Assembly (NCBI RefSeq): GCF_003952665.1
Contig: NZ_CP017946.1
Location: forward strand, 4,090,501 to 4,154,500
From: Bosea sp. Tri-49
Lineage (GTDB): Bacteria > Pseudomonadota > Alphaproteobacteria > Rhizobiales > Beijerinckiaceae
Reading direction: 5' to 3'
Length of the DNA stretch: 64,000 bases
In this document: positions 19,333-29,367 of the stretch, piece by piece
Layout of the letters: every line of letters starts with the position of its first letter
How positions within the stretch are numbered: position 1 is the first letter of the stretch
Program-made: the position numbers and the translations under genes
The notes under the pieces: generated by a model
Seen by the model: the letters and a program-made list of their open reading frames with translations, nothing else
The model's database searches: none
What the model was told of the DNA's origin: nothing

Positions 19333-20133
19333 TCAGGCGCTGCGCCCTGCCAGCTTCTGGCGCAGCACGCGCATCAGGAAGGCGGGATTACCGACGACAT
19401 AGCGCCGCCAGAGCCGGCGCGGCTCGAGCCAGAGCCGATAGATCCATTCCAGCCGCAGGGCGCGCACTGTTTCCGGCGCCCGTGCCACCTCGCCGGCGAG
19501 GAAGTCGAACAGTGCGCCGATCCCGGCCGCGACCGCGCAGTGGCGGGCATCGATGCGATCGGCGATCCACTGCTCCTGCCGCGGATTGCCGAAGGCGACC
19601 AGCAGAAGATCGGGCCGTTCATGCGCGAGCCGCGCCAGCAGAGCGGGCTCCTCCTGCGGCGTGAAATAGCCGTGGCTCAGGACTGCGAAGCGATGCTGCG
19701 GATAATCGGCGCGCAGCCTCGCCGCGGCGCGCTCGGCGACGCCCGGCTTGCCGCCGAGCAGCATCACCGAGAGCGGCCGCCTGCGGGCGGCGAGGATCGC
19801 CGGCGTGAAGTCGGTGCCGTTGAGATTGGCCGGGAATGTCGTGCCGTAGAGCAGGCGCGAGGCAATATCGACGCCGATCCCGTCGGGCAGGACCAGGAAG
19901 CCGGCGAGACGCTCGCGCAAGCCGGCATCACGCGCGGCGATATTGACGAGGTTCGCGTTGCAGTAGGCCAGATGCAGATGGCCGCCGCCGTCGAAAGCAT
20001 GGCCGACCAGTGCGAGCGCCTCGTCATGCGTCAGCGCCGCGACCGGGACGCCGGCGATGTCGCGGCGCGGCGGTTCGGGCGGGGCGGAAAGGGCGGCCCG
20101 TCGCTGCGAAGACTGGAAGAGAACGACGTTCAT
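19333..20133 (-). CDS. WecG/TagA/CpsF family glycosyltransferase
   Basis: About 266 aa. GT26-family enzyme of exopolysaccharide or teichoic-type polymer synthesis that moves a sugar onto a lipid-linked acceptor. Family motifs: AYCNANLVNIA, LPDGIGVDIASRLL with the catalytic Asp, NGTDFTPAIL, LLGGKPGVAE and FGNPRQEQWI. The start is uncertain; the frame is open to 20226 with further ATGs. Divergent from a polyprenyl glycosylphosphotransferase gene, so both may serve one surface polymer. Confidence 0.88.
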   Translation of the reverse strand: MNVVLFQSSQRRAALSAPPEPPRRDIAGVPVAALTHDEALALVGHAFDGGGHLHLAYCNANLVNIAARDAGLRERLAGFLVLPDGIGVDIASRLLYGTTFPANLNGTDFTPAILAARRRPLSVMLLGGKPGVAERAAARLRADYPQHRFAVLSHGYFTPQEEPALLARLAHERPDLLLVAFGNPRQEQWIADRIDARHCAVAAGIGALFDFLAGEVARAPETVRALRLEWIYRLWLEPRRLWRRYVVGNPAFLMRVLRQKLAGRSA

Positions 20134-20487
20134 CTCGATCGCTGCTGGCGCACACGTCGCCATGCTGACGGCGTAGGCTGTTGTCTTCGTTGCGTTTCTT
20201 GCCAGGGTCAAGCGAAACCCCGCCATAGGATGAACGCTGTCTTTCCCTGATCCGAGAGTGGGTCTTGTCGCTCCGCTGGCCCTCTATCCCGCAGGTTGTT
20301 TCGTAATGGGACGCGTTCCGCTCGTGCTGCGCCTGACTCCGGTTCATCCGGGCCGATTCCGGCGCATTTTCTGCGAAACCGGCTTCATGCCTCTACGGCA
20401 TCGCCCTTGCCACCTCGACGGGTGAGGCGGCCTTTCGGCGCATCCCCTGTGCCGAATCCGGACTGCCCATGACCGAGCGAGTGCGGC

Positions 20488-21945
20488 ATGATGAGCGTCA
20501 ACGACCTGAACTATGAAGTCACCACGGCAGCCGACCAGCGCGCCAATGTGCTGCGCCACTGGATCGGCCTGATCACCGCGCTGGTCGATGCGGTGACCGT
20601 CCTGACCGTGGTCGGTGGCACCTCGATCGTCTACCACTTCGTCGCCTATCGCCATCTCGGCAACGACAAGGTCACCGTCGAGCTCGCCTCGATGATCGCC
20701 GCGATCTTCGTCTTCACCAATCTGATGCGCGGCCGCTACCGGCTGGAAAACTACCTCTCGACCAAGGGCCAGATCACCTCGGCCTTCACGGTCTGGAATC
20801 TGGCGATGATCGCCTTCGTCGCCATCGTCTTCATGGCCAAGGTCAACGACCAGTATTCGCGCGCCGTCGTCCTCGTCACCTATATCGCCGGCGTGCCGCT
20901 GATCGCGCTCGCCCGCTCGGCGATCGTGCGCACCATCTCGATGGCCTCGAAAACCGGCAGGATCACCTCCGAGCGCGTGTTCCTGATCGGCCGCGAGAGC
21001 GAGGTGATGTCCTTCGTCTCGCGCCACCAGCCCTGGAACATCGGCTTCTCGATCGTCGACGTCGCCTTCCTGCGCAGCAACGATTCGCGCCGGATCAACG
21101 ATCCCGCCGCGGCCCTCGCCGCCGACCTCGCCACGGCGTCGGCCAGAGCCCGCGACCTCAAGCCGGACGCCGTCTTCATCGCCCTGCCCTGGTCGGACCA
21201 TGAGACGATCGATGCCTGCATCGACGCCTTCATGAACCTGCCGGTCGCGATCCACCTGACGCCGGAGCGCGTCATGGACCGCTTCGACAATCCCCATATC
21301 GTGCGGATCGGCTCGCTCGCCTCGCTCAGGCTGACGCGCCCGGCCCTGTCCTTCGTCCAGATCCTATTCAAGCGCGTCTTCGACGTCCTCGCCGCGAGCG
21401 CGATCCTCGTTGCAAGCCTGCCGCTGCTGCTGCTGGTCGCGCTTGCGATCAAGCTCGACTCGAAGGGTCCGGTGCTGTTCCTGCAGCGCCGTTACGGTTT
21501 CAACCAGCAGCCGTTCCGGATCTTCAAGTTCCGCACGATGACGACGACTGATGATGGCGAGGTGGTCAGGCAGGCGACGCGCAACGATCCGCGCATCACG
21601 CGGATCGGCGGTTTCCTGCGGCGCTACAATCTCGACGAGCTGCCGCAGCTCCTGAACGTCATCGCCGGGCAGATGTCGCTGGTCGGTCCGCGCCCACACG
21701 CGCTCGCCCATGACCGCGAGTTCCAGCGCAAGATCGCGCTCTATGCGCGGCGTCACAACGTCAAGCCCGGCATCACCGGCTGGGCCCAGGTCAACGGCCT
21801 GCGGGGCGAGACCGATACCGACGAAAAGATGGCCCGGCGTATCGCCTATGATCACTGGTACATCGACAACTGGTCGTTCTGGCTCGATCTCGGCATCCTG
21901 TTGCGCACCGTGTTCAGCCCGAGCGCCTTTCGCAACGCGCGCTGA
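20488..21945 (+). CDS. Exopolysaccharide polyprenyl glycosylphosphotransferase
   Basis: 485 aa. WbaP/ExoY-type enzyme that transfers a sugar-1-phosphate to undecaprenyl phosphate, the first step of exopolysaccharide assembly. Several N-terminal membrane helices (residues about 20-150), a CoA-binding-like middle domain, then the C-terminal sugar transferase (residues about 290-485) with KRVFDVLAAS, FKFRTM, LDELPQLLNV and GPRP...KPGITGWAQVNG. The start could be either of two adjacent ATGs. Confidence 0.93.
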   Translation: MMSVNDLNYEVTTAADQRANVLRHWIGLITALVDAVTVLTVVGGTSIVYHFVAYRHLGNDKVTVELASMIAAIFVFTNLMRGRYRLENYLSTKGQITSAFTVWNLAMIAFVAIVFMAKVNDQYSRAVVLVTYIAGVPLIALARSAIVRTISMASKTGRITSERVFLIGRESEVMSFVSRHQPWNIGFSIVDVAFLRSNDSRRINDPAAALAADLATASARARDLKPDAVFIALPWSDHETIDACIDAFMNLPVAIHLTPERVMDRFDNPHIVRIGSLASLRLTRPALSFVQILFKRVFDVLAASAILVASLPLLLLVALAIKLDSKGPVLFLQRRYGFNQQPFRIFKFRTMTTTDDGEVVRQATRNDPRITRIGGFLRRYNLDELPQLLNVIAGQMSLVGPRPHALAHDREFQRKIALYARRHNVKPGITGWAQVNGLRGETDTDEKMARRIAYDHWYIDNWSFWLDLGILLRTVFSPSAFRNAR

Positions 21946-21960
21946 GCACTGCGCGCTTTC

Positions 21961-22065
21961 CGTTCGACCGGAATCGGTCGAACGAGAAGAATTCGCGCAA
22001 AATCAAAAAGCTGGAGCAGGTTCTCATCGCAAAAGCGGTTCCCACTTTTGCGGAACATGCTCCAG
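21961..22065. repeat. Composite Rhizobiales intergenic palindromic repeat
   Basis: Two stem-loops in tandem: CGTTCGACCG (21961-21970) / CGGTCGAACG (21975-21984) with a GAAT loop, and a 55-base imperfect palindrome (22011-22065) starting CTGGAGCA and ending TGCTCCAG. Elements of this composition occur in many intergenic regions of Bosea-like genomes (from memory). Between the glycosyl-phosphotransferase and the SDR gene it could also end transcription. Confidence 0.75.
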
Positions 22066-22159
22066 CCCTGACGCAACCCTCCCTTGAGCCACCGCGACTT
22101 TGCGGCGGACGGCTTTGCGCTAAAGTCCGCCCGCAGTTCCAGGGAGGGGCGTCATTTCA

Positions 22160-22906
22160 ATGAATCAAATCGATTTGAACGGCAGGGTCGCCATCATCAC
22201 CGGCGGCGCGCAGGGTATCGGCCGTGCCGTTGCCGAACGTCTCGCCGCCAGCGGCGCCAAGGTCGCGATCTGGGATCTCGACGGCAAGCTCGCCAATGAA
22301 GCGGCGGCGGCGATCGGGCCGGCCGCGAGCGGGCTTGCGATCGACGTGACCGACGCCAAGGCGGTGAATGCCGCCGCAGCCGAGCTGGAGCAGCGCCATG
22401 GCAGCGTCGACATCCTCGTCACCAGCGCCGGCATCGCCGGGCCGAATCTGAAGACCTGGGAATACCCGCTCGACGAATGGGCGAAGATCATGCGCCTCAA
22501 TGTCGACGGCACACTGCATTGCTGCCAGGCGGTGGTCCCCGGCATGATCAAACGTAATTACGGACGCCTCGTGCTGGTCGCCTCGATCGCCGGCAAGGAA
22601 GGCAACCCCAACGCCTCGGCCTATTCGGCCTCGAAGGCGGCGGTGATCGCGCTGACCAAGTCGCTCGGCAAGGAGTTGGCGCAGCAGGACATCGCGGTGA
22701 ACTGCATCACCCCGGCCGCCGCCCGCACCCGGATCTTCGACCAGATGAGCGAGGAGCATATCGGCTACATGCTGGCCAAGATCCCGCGCGGACGCTTCCT
22801 GCAGCCTGACGAAGTCGCCTCGATGGTCGCATTCCTCGCCTCGGCCGAGAACAGCTTCACCACCGGCGCGGTCTTCGATCTGTCCGGTGGGCGCGCGACC
22901 TACTGA
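22160..22906 (+). CDS. SDR family NAD(P)-dependent oxidoreductase
   Basis: 248 aa. Classical short-chain dehydrogenase: cofactor TGGAQGIG (residues about 14-21), NAG-equivalent SAGIAG, catalytic Ser and YSASK tetrad members, and the C-terminal LSGGRATY. Closest in style to 3-oxoacyl-ACP reductase-like or sugar/alcohol dehydrogenases. The 3-ring neighbour is an allantoate-type amidohydrolase, but no pathway link is evident. Confidence 0.93.
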   Translation: MNQIDLNGRVAIITGGAQGIGRAVAERLAASGAKVAIWDLDGKLANEAAAAIGPAASGLAIDVTDAKAVNAAAAELEQRHGSVDILVTSAGIAGPNLKTWEYPLDEWAKIMRLNVDGTLHCCQAVVPGMIKRNYGRLVLVASIAGKEGNPNASAYSASKAAVIALTKSLGKELAQQDIAVNCITPAAARTRIFDQMSEEHIGYMLAKIPRGRFLQPDEVASMVAFLASAENSFTTGAVFDLSGGRATY

Positions 22907-22976
22907 CAGCCAAATCGCTCCTGCCGCGCTAAAGCGGGCTGGCCATGCCCGTGGCCGGCCCGCTAGGTTTGATTCC

Positions 22977-24236
22977 ATGACCACGCCCCTGCCTTCTCCC
23001 GCCGTCCTCGGCGCCCGCGCCTTCGCCGCCCTCGCCGGCCTCAACCGGTTCACCGACGAGCCGGGCAAGCTGACGCGGCTCTATCTCTCGCCGTCCCATC
23101 GGCAGGGCGCGGAATACGTCAAAGGCGCGATGGAGGTGTCGGGCCTGACCGCCTTCATCGACGCCGCCGGCTCGGTGCAGGGCCGGCGCGAGGGCGCGGC
23201 ACCCGGACTGCCGGCGGTGCTGATCGGCTCGCATATCGACACCGTCCGCGATGGCGGGCGCTTCGACGGCAATCTCGGCGTCGTCGCCGGCATCCTGGCG
23301 GTGCAGGCGATCCGTGATGCCGGCATCACCCTGCCCTTCGCGGTCGAGGTGGTCGCCTTCGGCGACGAGGAGACAGTGCGTTTCCCGACCTCGCTCTCGA
23401 CCTCGGCGGCACTGACCGGCCGCTATGACCAAAGCTGGCTCGCGGCGCGCGATGCCGACGGCGTCGTGCTGCGGGACGCACTCATCGCCTTCGGCGGCGA
23501 TCCGGCGGGGATCGCGGCGCTCGCCCGCAAGCCAGGCTCCGTGAAGGCCTATCTCGAGGTCCATATCGAGCAGGGCCCGGTGCTCGAGGCCGAGAACGAG
23601 GCGGTCGGCATCGTTACCGCCATCGCCGCGCAGGGACGCGCCGGCGTCCGCGTCACCGGCGAGGCCGGCCATGCCGGCACGGTGCCGATGCGGCTACGCA
23701 AGGACGCGCTCGCGGCCGCAGCGGAGATGGCGATCGCCCTGGAGGCGATCGCCCTGGAGCATGAGCGCGCTGTCGGCACGGTCGGCGTCTTCCGGGCCGA
23801 TCCCGGCGCCACCAATGTCGTGCCGGGCGCGGTCGACTTCACCATCGATTACCGCGCTCCGGAGGGCGCGACCGTCGCCAGCATGGACGGCGAGATCCAT
23901 CGCCGTTTCGCCGAGATCGCGGCACGTCGCGGGGTCGGCCTGACCATCACGCCCTATTCACGCGGCGACGCTGTGCCGATGGACGAGGGCCTGCAGGAAG
24001 CGCTCGCCACCGGTATCGCCCGCACCGGCTCGAACCTGACGGCGCGGCGCCTGCCCTCGGGCGCGGGTCACGATGCGATGGAAATGGCCAAGCTCTGCCC
24101 CTCGGCCATGCTGTTCGTACGCTGCGAGAAGGGCATCAGCCATTCGCCGCTGGAGAACATGACCGAGCTTGATGCCGGCATCGCGATCCGCGTGCTGATC
24201 GAGACGATATTGGAACTGTCGCGGCGCGAGGGCTGA
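22977..24236 (+). CDS. Allantoate amidohydrolase-like M20 family hydrolase
   Basis: 419 aa from ATG 22977. Binuclear-metal amidase/carbamoylase: metal ligands in GSHIDTVRDGGRFDGNLG, the GDEETVRF glutamates, HIEQGPVLE, and a C-terminal His in SGAGHDAM and GISHSP. Family members act on allantoate, ureidoglycolate or N-carbamoyl-amino acids, and EETVRFPTS is close to allantoate amidohydrolases. No other purine genes are visible, so the substrate stays open. Confidence 0.88.
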   Translation: MTTPLPSPAVLGARAFAALAGLNRFTDEPGKLTRLYLSPSHRQGAEYVKGAMEVSGLTAFIDAAGSVQGRREGAAPGLPAVLIGSHIDTVRDGGRFDGNLGVVAGILAVQAIRDAGITLPFAVEVVAFGDEETVRFPTSLSTSAALTGRYDQSWLAARDADGVVLRDALIAFGGDPAGIAALARKPGSVKAYLEVHIEQGPVLEAENEAVGIVTAIAAQGRAGVRVTGEAGHAGTVPMRLRKDALAAAAEMAIALEAIALEHERAVGTVGVFRADPGATNVVPGAVDFTIDYRAPEGATVASMDGEIHRRFAEIAARRGVGLTITPYSRGDAVPMDEGLQEALATGIARTGSNLTARRLPSGAGHDAMEMAKLCPSAMLFVRCEKGISHSPLENMTELDAGIAIRVLIETILELSRREG

Positions 24237-24248
24237 ATCAGACCACTC

Positions 24249-24337
24249 CGTCATTGCGAGCGAAGCGAAGCAATCTAGGGGGCGTTGAGCTCTGCCGCCC
24301 CTGGATTGCTTCGGAGCTTGCACTCCTCGCAATGACG
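24249..24337. repeat. Rhizobiales intergenic inverted repeat
   Basis: Outer arms CGTCATTGCGAG (24249-24260) and CTCGCAATGACG (24326-24337) are exact reverse complements. Inner arms around GAAGCAATC and GATTGCTTC also pair, and a GC-rich centre forms another stem. It sits between two convergent genes (amidohydrolase, msrQ) and may act as a bidirectional terminator. Confidence 0.75.
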
Positions 24338-24344
24338 ACAGGGT

Positions 24345-25250
24345 TCAGCCGCCCGCGGCCTCGGAGGCCATCGCCGGCCGGCGCTCGCGCCTCGCCGGCT
24401 TCGGCGCCGGCTTGCGGAAGAGGTGCAGCACGGCGAGCGCAAGCCCGATGAGTGCGACCCAGTGGCCCGGGCGCACCGCCGTCCAGTCCTGATAGACGAC
24501 GATGTCGGCATTGGCCTGGAAGATCAGCCAGGCCGAGGCGCCGGTGGCGAAGGCATACCAGGCGGTTTCAGCCAGTGCGGTGGCGAGACCGACGCCAAGC
24601 GCCGTCAGCGCGAGCGAGCCGAAGCTCAGCGGAATACGAAGGCGGTTCAGCCCGCGATACGCCATCAGCAGTGCGAACAGGCCAGTCAGCAGCACCGGCT
24701 GGGTGACGTCGATCTTCGACTGCAGTGCGAAATGAAACAGGCCGAGGCAGGCGATCAGGTAGACGAGGTTGTGCAAGCGCTGCCAGCGCCCCGAACCGAG
24801 GCGGCGGATCATGCCGTCGGTCGAGGTGATGCCGAGCACGACGAGGCCGATGAGCGCGGTTATGCCGACGACGAGATAGAAGCGCTTGACGATCTCGGAG
24901 AGGATCAGACCCCAGTCGAAGGCAAGGTCGATGCTGTAGAGCGCGAGATGGCCGAGCGCGTAGGTCATTGCCGACAGGCCGAGCATGCGGCGGATGCCGA
25001 TCAACTTGTTCCAGTCGAGGATGCGGCGCAACGGCGTCACCGCCAGCGTGATGACGAGGATGCGCAAAGCCCAGGTGCCGGTGTCGTGCACGGCCTGCGT
25101 CCACGGCTTCGAGCCGAGCTGATGCATCCAGGCCTGCCAGGCAAGGATCAGGGCCGGCACGAGGACGAGCGCGAAGCAGCCGGCGCGCAAAGCGGAGAAG
25201 CGCCCTTGCCGATCATTCCAGGGCCAGTAGCTGGCTGCTGCGGAAGCCAT
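24345..25250 (-). CDS. msrQ: Heme-binding membrane subunit MsrQ of the methionine sulfoxide reductase system
   Basis: 301 aa. Polytopic b-heme membrane protein (ferric-reductase-like domain) that passes electrons to periplasmic MsrP for repair of oxidised Met. Conserved histidines are seen in ALGHLALYS, RLHNLVYL and LGLFHFALQ; core helices span residues about 60-230. It is longer than the E. coli protein (about 210 aa), with two extra C-terminal helices and a basic tail. No msrP lies beside it in this window. Confidence 0.9.
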   Translation of the reverse strand: MASAAASYWPWNDRQGRFSALRAGCFALVLVPALILAWQAWMHQLGSKPWTQAVHDTGTWALRILVITLAVTPLRRILDWNKLIGIRRMLGLSAMTYALGHLALYSIDLAFDWGLILSEIVKRFYLVVGITALIGLVVLGITSTDGMIRRLGSGRWQRLHNLVYLIACLGLFHFALQSKIDVTQPVLLTGLFALLMAYRGLNRLRIPLSFGSLALTALGVGLATALAETAWYAFATGASAWLIFQANADIVVYQDWTAVRPGHWVALIGLALAVLHLFRKPAPKPARRERRPAMASEAAGG

Positions 25251-25376
25251 TCGTCACCTTGATTGTCTATCCTCAACGCGAATACGCCAGAATCGGTGTG
25301 AAAGTTACGCCCGCTCGCGCACAAGGACGTGAGCCGCGCGATCCGATCGCCGCGAACTGGAATGGAGAAGCCTGTC

Positions 25377-25988
25377 GTGCCTGAGAATCGTAAGGTCGTG
25401 TTCGATGTCGGCAATGTCCTGCTGCGCTGGGACCCGTTCCATCTCTACCGCAATCTCATTCCGGACGACGCCAAGCGCGACTGGTTCCTGAAGAACGTCT
25501 GCACGGCCGCCTGGAACATCGAGCAGGATCGCGGCCGGCCCTGGTCCGAGGCGGTCGCATTGCTGGTCGCCGAGCATCCCGAATGGGAAGCTGAGATCAA
25601 AGCCTTCGACGAGCGCTGGCACGAGACCGTACCGGGCACGATCGAGGATAGCGTCGCGGTGCTGGCCGATCTCAAGGCGAAGGGCGAAGAGGTTTACGCA
25701 ATCACCAATTTCTCGCGCGAGAAATGGGCGGAATGCCTGATCCGCTTCCCGTTCCTGCAGAGCTTCGACGGCGTGATCGTCTCGGCGCATGAGCGGCTGC
25801 TGAAGCCCGATCCGGCGATCTACAATGTGCTGCTGGAGCGCTACGGGCTGAGTGCGGGCGAGTGCATCTTCGTCGACGACAGCGGCAAGAATGTTGAGGC
25901 TGCCCGCTCGGTGGGCATGCAGGCGGTGCACTTCATCGAGCCGATCGATCTCAGGACCGAGCTTCGAGGCCTCGGCGCCAATCTTTGA
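25377..25988 (+). CDS. HAD family hydrolase (HAD-IA phosphatase)
   Basis: About 203 aa. Nucleophile Asp10 in VFDVGNVLLRW, motif II Thr/Asn in AITNFS, motif III Lys in LKPDPAIY and the acidic motif IV FVDDSGKN. Most similar in style to YihX-like sugar phosphatases; the substrate is unknown. I prefer the GTG at 25377, because GGAGAAG lies 6 bases upstream; the in-frame ATG at 25362 lacks such a site. Confidence 0.88.
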   Translation: MPENRKVVFDVGNVLLRWDPFHLYRNLIPDDAKRDWFLKNVCTAAWNIEQDRGRPWSEAVALLVAEHPEWEAEIKAFDERWHETVPGTIEDSVAVLADLKAKGEEVYAITNFSREKWAECLIRFPFLQSFDGVIVSAHERLLKPDPAIYNVLLERYGLSAGECIFVDDSGKNVEAARSVGMQAVHFIEPIDLRTELRGLGANL

Positions 25989-26061
25989 CAAGCCTTTAGC
26001 GATCCCCGCGCAGGAGCCTCCTGCGCGGGTGTCATTCGAGCTGGTAGCTCAGCCGAGAGCG

Positions 26062-26400
26062 CTACCAATAATAACGCGGGCCTCCGTAAAAGCGGCGATA
26101 GGGCCGGTAGTAGCCATAGGGCCGATAGTACGGGTAGGGCCGATAGTAGCGAGGACCATAGTAGCGGGGACCCCAATATCGCCGCCGCCAGTAGGGTCGT
26201 GGCCGTCCATAATAGTAGTACTGGGCGTAGTCGGCCTCGGTCTTGTCGAGGGCCTCGAAATCGACCTTGGGGGCGTCGTCAGGCCGGCGCCGATCTCCCG
26301 GCTGGGGCATCTTTGACGGTTGCGCCGCCAATCCCGCCGAGGCGAAGCTTGCGGCAGCCAGGCCGCCGATCAGGCTTGCGATGAAGGAACGTCTGTCCAC
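26062..26400 (-). CDS. Tat-type secreted Tyr/Arg/Pro-rich low-complexity protein
   Basis: 112 aa. Starts at GTG 26400, with AAGGGAGGA 7 bases upstream. The N terminus has a twin-arginine pattern (DRRSFIASL) followed by a hydrophobic stretch and an AGLAA cleavage region. The last about 50 residues are almost only Tyr, Arg, Pro, Gly and Trp in short repeats (RPYW, GPRYY, RPYPYY). Such tyrosine-rich periplasmic proteins are known in Rhizobiales but have no assigned function. No homologous domain recognised. Confidence 0.75.
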   Translation of the reverse strand: MDRRSFIASLIGGLAAASFASAGLAAQPSKMPQPGDRRRPDDAPKVDFEALDKTEADYAQYYYYGRPRPYWRRRYWGPRYYGPRYYRPYPYYRPYGYYRPYRRFYGGPRYYW

Positions 26401-26495
26401 GGTGCTGTCCTCCCTTTGAGTGCAGGGCCGTGGATCAACACCGTGATTGCCGGGATGGTTCCCGGATATGCGTACGCTGGAGCTAAGCCCTTGGC

Positions 26496-28301
26496 TCAGT
26501 CGTCCATCTTTAGCGCGGCGATGAAGGCTTCCTGCGGGATCTCGACGCGGCCGAACTGCCGCATCTTCTTCTTGCCTTCCTTTTGCTTGTCCAGGAGCTT
26601 GCGCTTGCGCGAGGCGTCGCCGCCATAGCACTTCGCGGTCACGTCCTTGCGCAGCGCCCGGATCGTCTCGCGGGCGATGATCTTGCCCCCGATGGCTGCC
26701 TGCACAGGAATCTGGAACATGTGCGGCGGGATCAGCTCCTTGAGCTTCTCGCACATCGCCCGGCCGCGCGCGTCGGCGCGCGAGCGGTGGACCAGCATGG
26801 AGAGCGCGTCCACCGGCTCGGCATTGACCAGGATCGACATGCGCACGAGGTCGCCCTCGCGATAGTCGGTGATGGCGTAGTCGAAGGAGGCATATCCCTT
26901 CGAGATGGACTTCAGCCGGTCGTAGAAGTCGAACACCACCTCGTTCAGCGGCAGGTCGTAGACGACCTTGGCGCGCGAGCCGACATAGTTGAGGTCGATC
27001 TGCAGGCCGCGCCGGTCCTGGCAGAGCTTCAGCACCGAGCCGAGATATTCGTCCGGGGTGAAGATCGTGGCGCGGATCCAGGGCTCCTCGATGAATTCGA
27101 TCTTCATTACGTCCGGCATGTCGGCCGGGTTGTGCAGCTCCAGCGTCGTGCCGTCGCGCAGCTTGAGATGGTAGACGACCGAGGGGGCGGTCGAGATCAG
27201 GTTGAGGTTGAACTCGCGCTCGAGCCGCTCCTGGATGATCTCGAGATGCAGCAGCCCGAGGAAACCGCAGCGGAAGCCGAAGCCGAGCGCGGCGCTCGTC
27301 TCCATCTCATAGGAGAAGCTGGCATCGTTCAGGCGAAGCCGCGACATGGCGCTGCGCAGCACCTCGAAATCGGCGGCGTCGACCGGGAAGATGCCGCAGA
27401 ACACCACCGGCTGTACCGGCTTGAAGCCCGGCAGGGGCTCGGCGATCGGCTTCCTGTCGTCGGTGATGGTGTCCCCGACCGCGGTGTCGGCGACTTCCTT
27501 GATCGAGGCGGTGAAGAAGCCGACCTCGCCGGGGCCGAGTTCCTTCACTTCGAGCATCTTCGGCTTGAACACGCCGACGCGATCGACGCCATAGACGGCG
27601 TTTGCCCGCATCATCCGGATGGTCATGCCTTTCTTCAGCACGCCGTCGATGATGCGCACGAGCACGACGACGCCGAGATAGGCGTCGTACCAGCTGTCGA
27701 CCAGCAGGGCCTTGAGCGGGGCTTCGAGATCGCCCTTCGGCGCCGGCAGCCGCTTGACGATGGCTTCGAGCACGCCCTCGATGTTGAGGCCGGTCTTGGC
27801 CGAGATCGGCACCGCTTCGGAGGCGTCGAGGCCGATCACGTCCTCGATCTGCTGCTTGATCCGCTCGGGCTCGGCCGCGGGCAAGTCGATCTTGTTGAGG
27901 ACGGTGACGATCTCGTGGCCGGCGTCGAGCGCCTGGTAGACATTCGCCAGCGTCTGCGCCTCGACGCCCTGCGAGGCGTCGACGACCAGCAGCGAGCCCT
28001 CGCAGGCCGCCAGCGAGCGCGAGACCTCATAGGCGAAGTCGACGTGCCCGGGCGTGTCCATCAGGTTGAGAATGTAAGTCTTCCCATCCTCGGCCAGGTA
28101 GTCCAGCCGGACCGTCTGCGCCTTGATGGTGATGCCGCGTTCCTTCTCGATATCCATCGAGTCGAGGATCTGCTCGCTCATGTCGCGCGCCGCCACCGTG
28201 CCGGTCTGCTGGATCAGCCGGTCGGCGAGGGTGGACTTGCCGTGGTCGATATGCGCCACGATCGAGAAATTGCGGATGTTGTCGAAACTGCGGGTGCTCA
28301 T
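26496..28301 (-). CDS. lepA: Elongation factor 4 (LepA)
   Basis: 601 aa. Ribosome-bound GTPase that affects translocation and initiation. G1 [10 protein letters not shown]3 [15 protein letters not shown]4 NKIDLP, and the LepA-specific C-terminal domain ending with [21 protein letters not shown]. Typical length. Single gene with its own promoter region. Confidence 0.98.
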   Translation of the reverse strand: MSTRSFDNIRNFSIVAHIDHGKSTLADRLIQQTGTVAARDMSEQILDSMDIEKERGITIKAQTVRLDYLAEDGKTYILNLMDTPGHVDFAYEVSRSLAACEGSLLVVDASQGVEAQTLANVYQALDAGHEIVTVLNKIDLPAAEPERIKQQIEDVIGLDASEAVPISAKTGLNIEGVLEAIVKRLPAPKGDLEAPLKALLVDSWYDAYLGVVVLVRIIDGVLKKGMTIRMMRANAVYGVDRVGVFKPKMLEVKELGPGEVGFFTASIKEVADTAVGDTITDDRKPIAEPLPGFKPVQPVVFCGIFPVDAADFEVLRSAMSRLRLNDASFSYEMETSAALGFGFRCGFLGLLHLEIIQERLEREFNLNLISTAPSVVYHLKLRDGTTLELHNPADMPDVMKIEFIEEPWIRATIFTPDEYLGSVLKLCQDRRGLQIDLNYVGSRAKVVYDLPLNEVVFDFYDRLKSISKGYASFDYAITDYREGDLVRMSILVNAEPVDALSMLVHRSRADARGRAMCEKLKELIPPHMFQIPVQAAIGGKIIARETIRALRKDVTAKCYGGDASRKRKLLDKQKEGKKKMRQFGRVEIPQEAFIAALKMDD

Positions 28302-28362
28302 GCGCGCGCCATAGCAGTGCGCGCCCCTTGCGCCAAGAGTGCGGGGCGGATCGGCCGCCGTT

Positions 28363-29130
28363 TCACCCTGCCGCGAGCAGGCGCTCCTGCGCCCAGTTCA
28401 GCCGCTTATAGTCGAAACCGGCCTCCAGGGTCGGCTTCACCACCGAGAAATAGGGCGAGATGTCGAAATCGCGCGGCATATAAAGCGAATGGTGCCGGAT
28501 GTGCAGGATCTCCTCGAAATCCTGCTCGTCCATCGCGCTGGCATATTCGACGGTCGGCAGCACCGGATAGCGCGCCGCCTCGAATGCCTGAGCGATCAGC
28601 GTCGAACAGATCGCCCGCGTCGGATCGCCGGAGCCAAGCGCGATCATGCGGCGGCGGAAGCCGGCCGGCGCCCACGGAATCGGGATCAGCCAACGCGCCA
28701 GGTCGAGGATGTTCTTGAGGTCATACTGCGTGCCGAGCCGTTCGAGCACGTAGTCGACGGCGGTCTGGCGGCCTTCGCGGTCGAGGGCCTGCGGGCGGCA
28801 GATCCGGGTGCCGAAGGCGCCGTATTTCGACAAGGGCGAGAGCACGCAGCCGACATCCATCTCGACTTCGGCAAGGACGAGCGGTTCGCCCTCAGGACTG
28901 AACTTGCCGGTGTCGCCGACATAGAGCGCCGCATGCGACCAAGTCGACTGGGTCAGGTATTTGATCGCGGCCGAGACCTTCATGTGACCTTCGACCAGCA
29001 GCACATCGCCGGGTCTGAGCGCGGCCTTCAGGCGGGCCAGGGCCTTGCGGTCGACTGGGCCGCTTTGCGGCTTGCCGCGCGTGATGAAGCGGACCACCGA
29101 TCGGCCGACGTATTCCAAGCCCCTGTTCAT
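28363..29130 (-). CDS. YiiX/YebB-like NlpC/P60 family cysteine hydrolase
   Basis: 255 aa from ATG 29130. Permuted NlpC/P60 fold: the catalytic His in [11 protein letters not shown] (H66) comes before the Cys in [11 protein letters not shown]. The family hydrolyses amide or thioester bonds in peptidoglycan-like or lipid substrates. No signal peptide is visible, so it is probably cytoplasmic. The frame extends 18 codons upstream, but that part is Gly/Ala-rich filler. Confidence 0.82.
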   Translation of the reverse strand: MNRGLEYVGRSVVRFITRGKPQSGPVDRKALARLKAALRPGDVLLVEGHMKVSAAIKYLTQSTWSHAALYVGDTGKFSPEGEPLVLAEVEMDVGCVLSPLSKYGAFGTRICRPQALDREGRQTAVDYVLERLGTQYDLKNILDLARWLIPIPWAPAGFRRRMIALGSGDPTRAICSTLIAQAFEAARYPVLPTVEYASAMDEQDFEEILHIRHHSLYMPRDFDISPYFSVVKPTLEAGFDYKRLNWAQERLLAAG

Positions 29131-29266
29131 CGACGCCTCCCCTGCGCCGGCGCCGTTCCCGGCGTCTTCCGCCTCAAGCAACACGCGAGCCCGTGACTTT
29201 TTCGGAAATCACCTGCCGGATTTGGGCCGGAGAGACCGGAATTCGCCAAACGTCGTAAAATCCGGG

Positions 29267-29310
29267 TTGACGGCGGGGCAGAGTGCCAGGGTTTATTACT
29301 ATCTATTATA
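29267..29310 (+). promoter_or_regulatory. Possible promoter of the GNAT gene
   Basis: TTGACG at 29267-29272 and an AT-rich block with TTTATT (29292) and TATTAT (29304-29309). The spacing to either -10 candidate is not ideal (19 or 31 bases), so the assignment is tentative. The AT-rich block is the clearest composition anomaly in this part of the window. Confidence 0.35.
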
Positions 29311-29367
29311 TTGGAATTAATCTTGCATAGTAGACGTGGCCGTCAGCCGGCGGCGCGGAGGCGAAGC

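Noticed and set aside
18354..20347. Minus- and plus-strand frames opposite the AbrB and WecG genes
   Set aside because: Shadow frames of clear genes, rich in Arg/Ala/Asp, without starts or domains.
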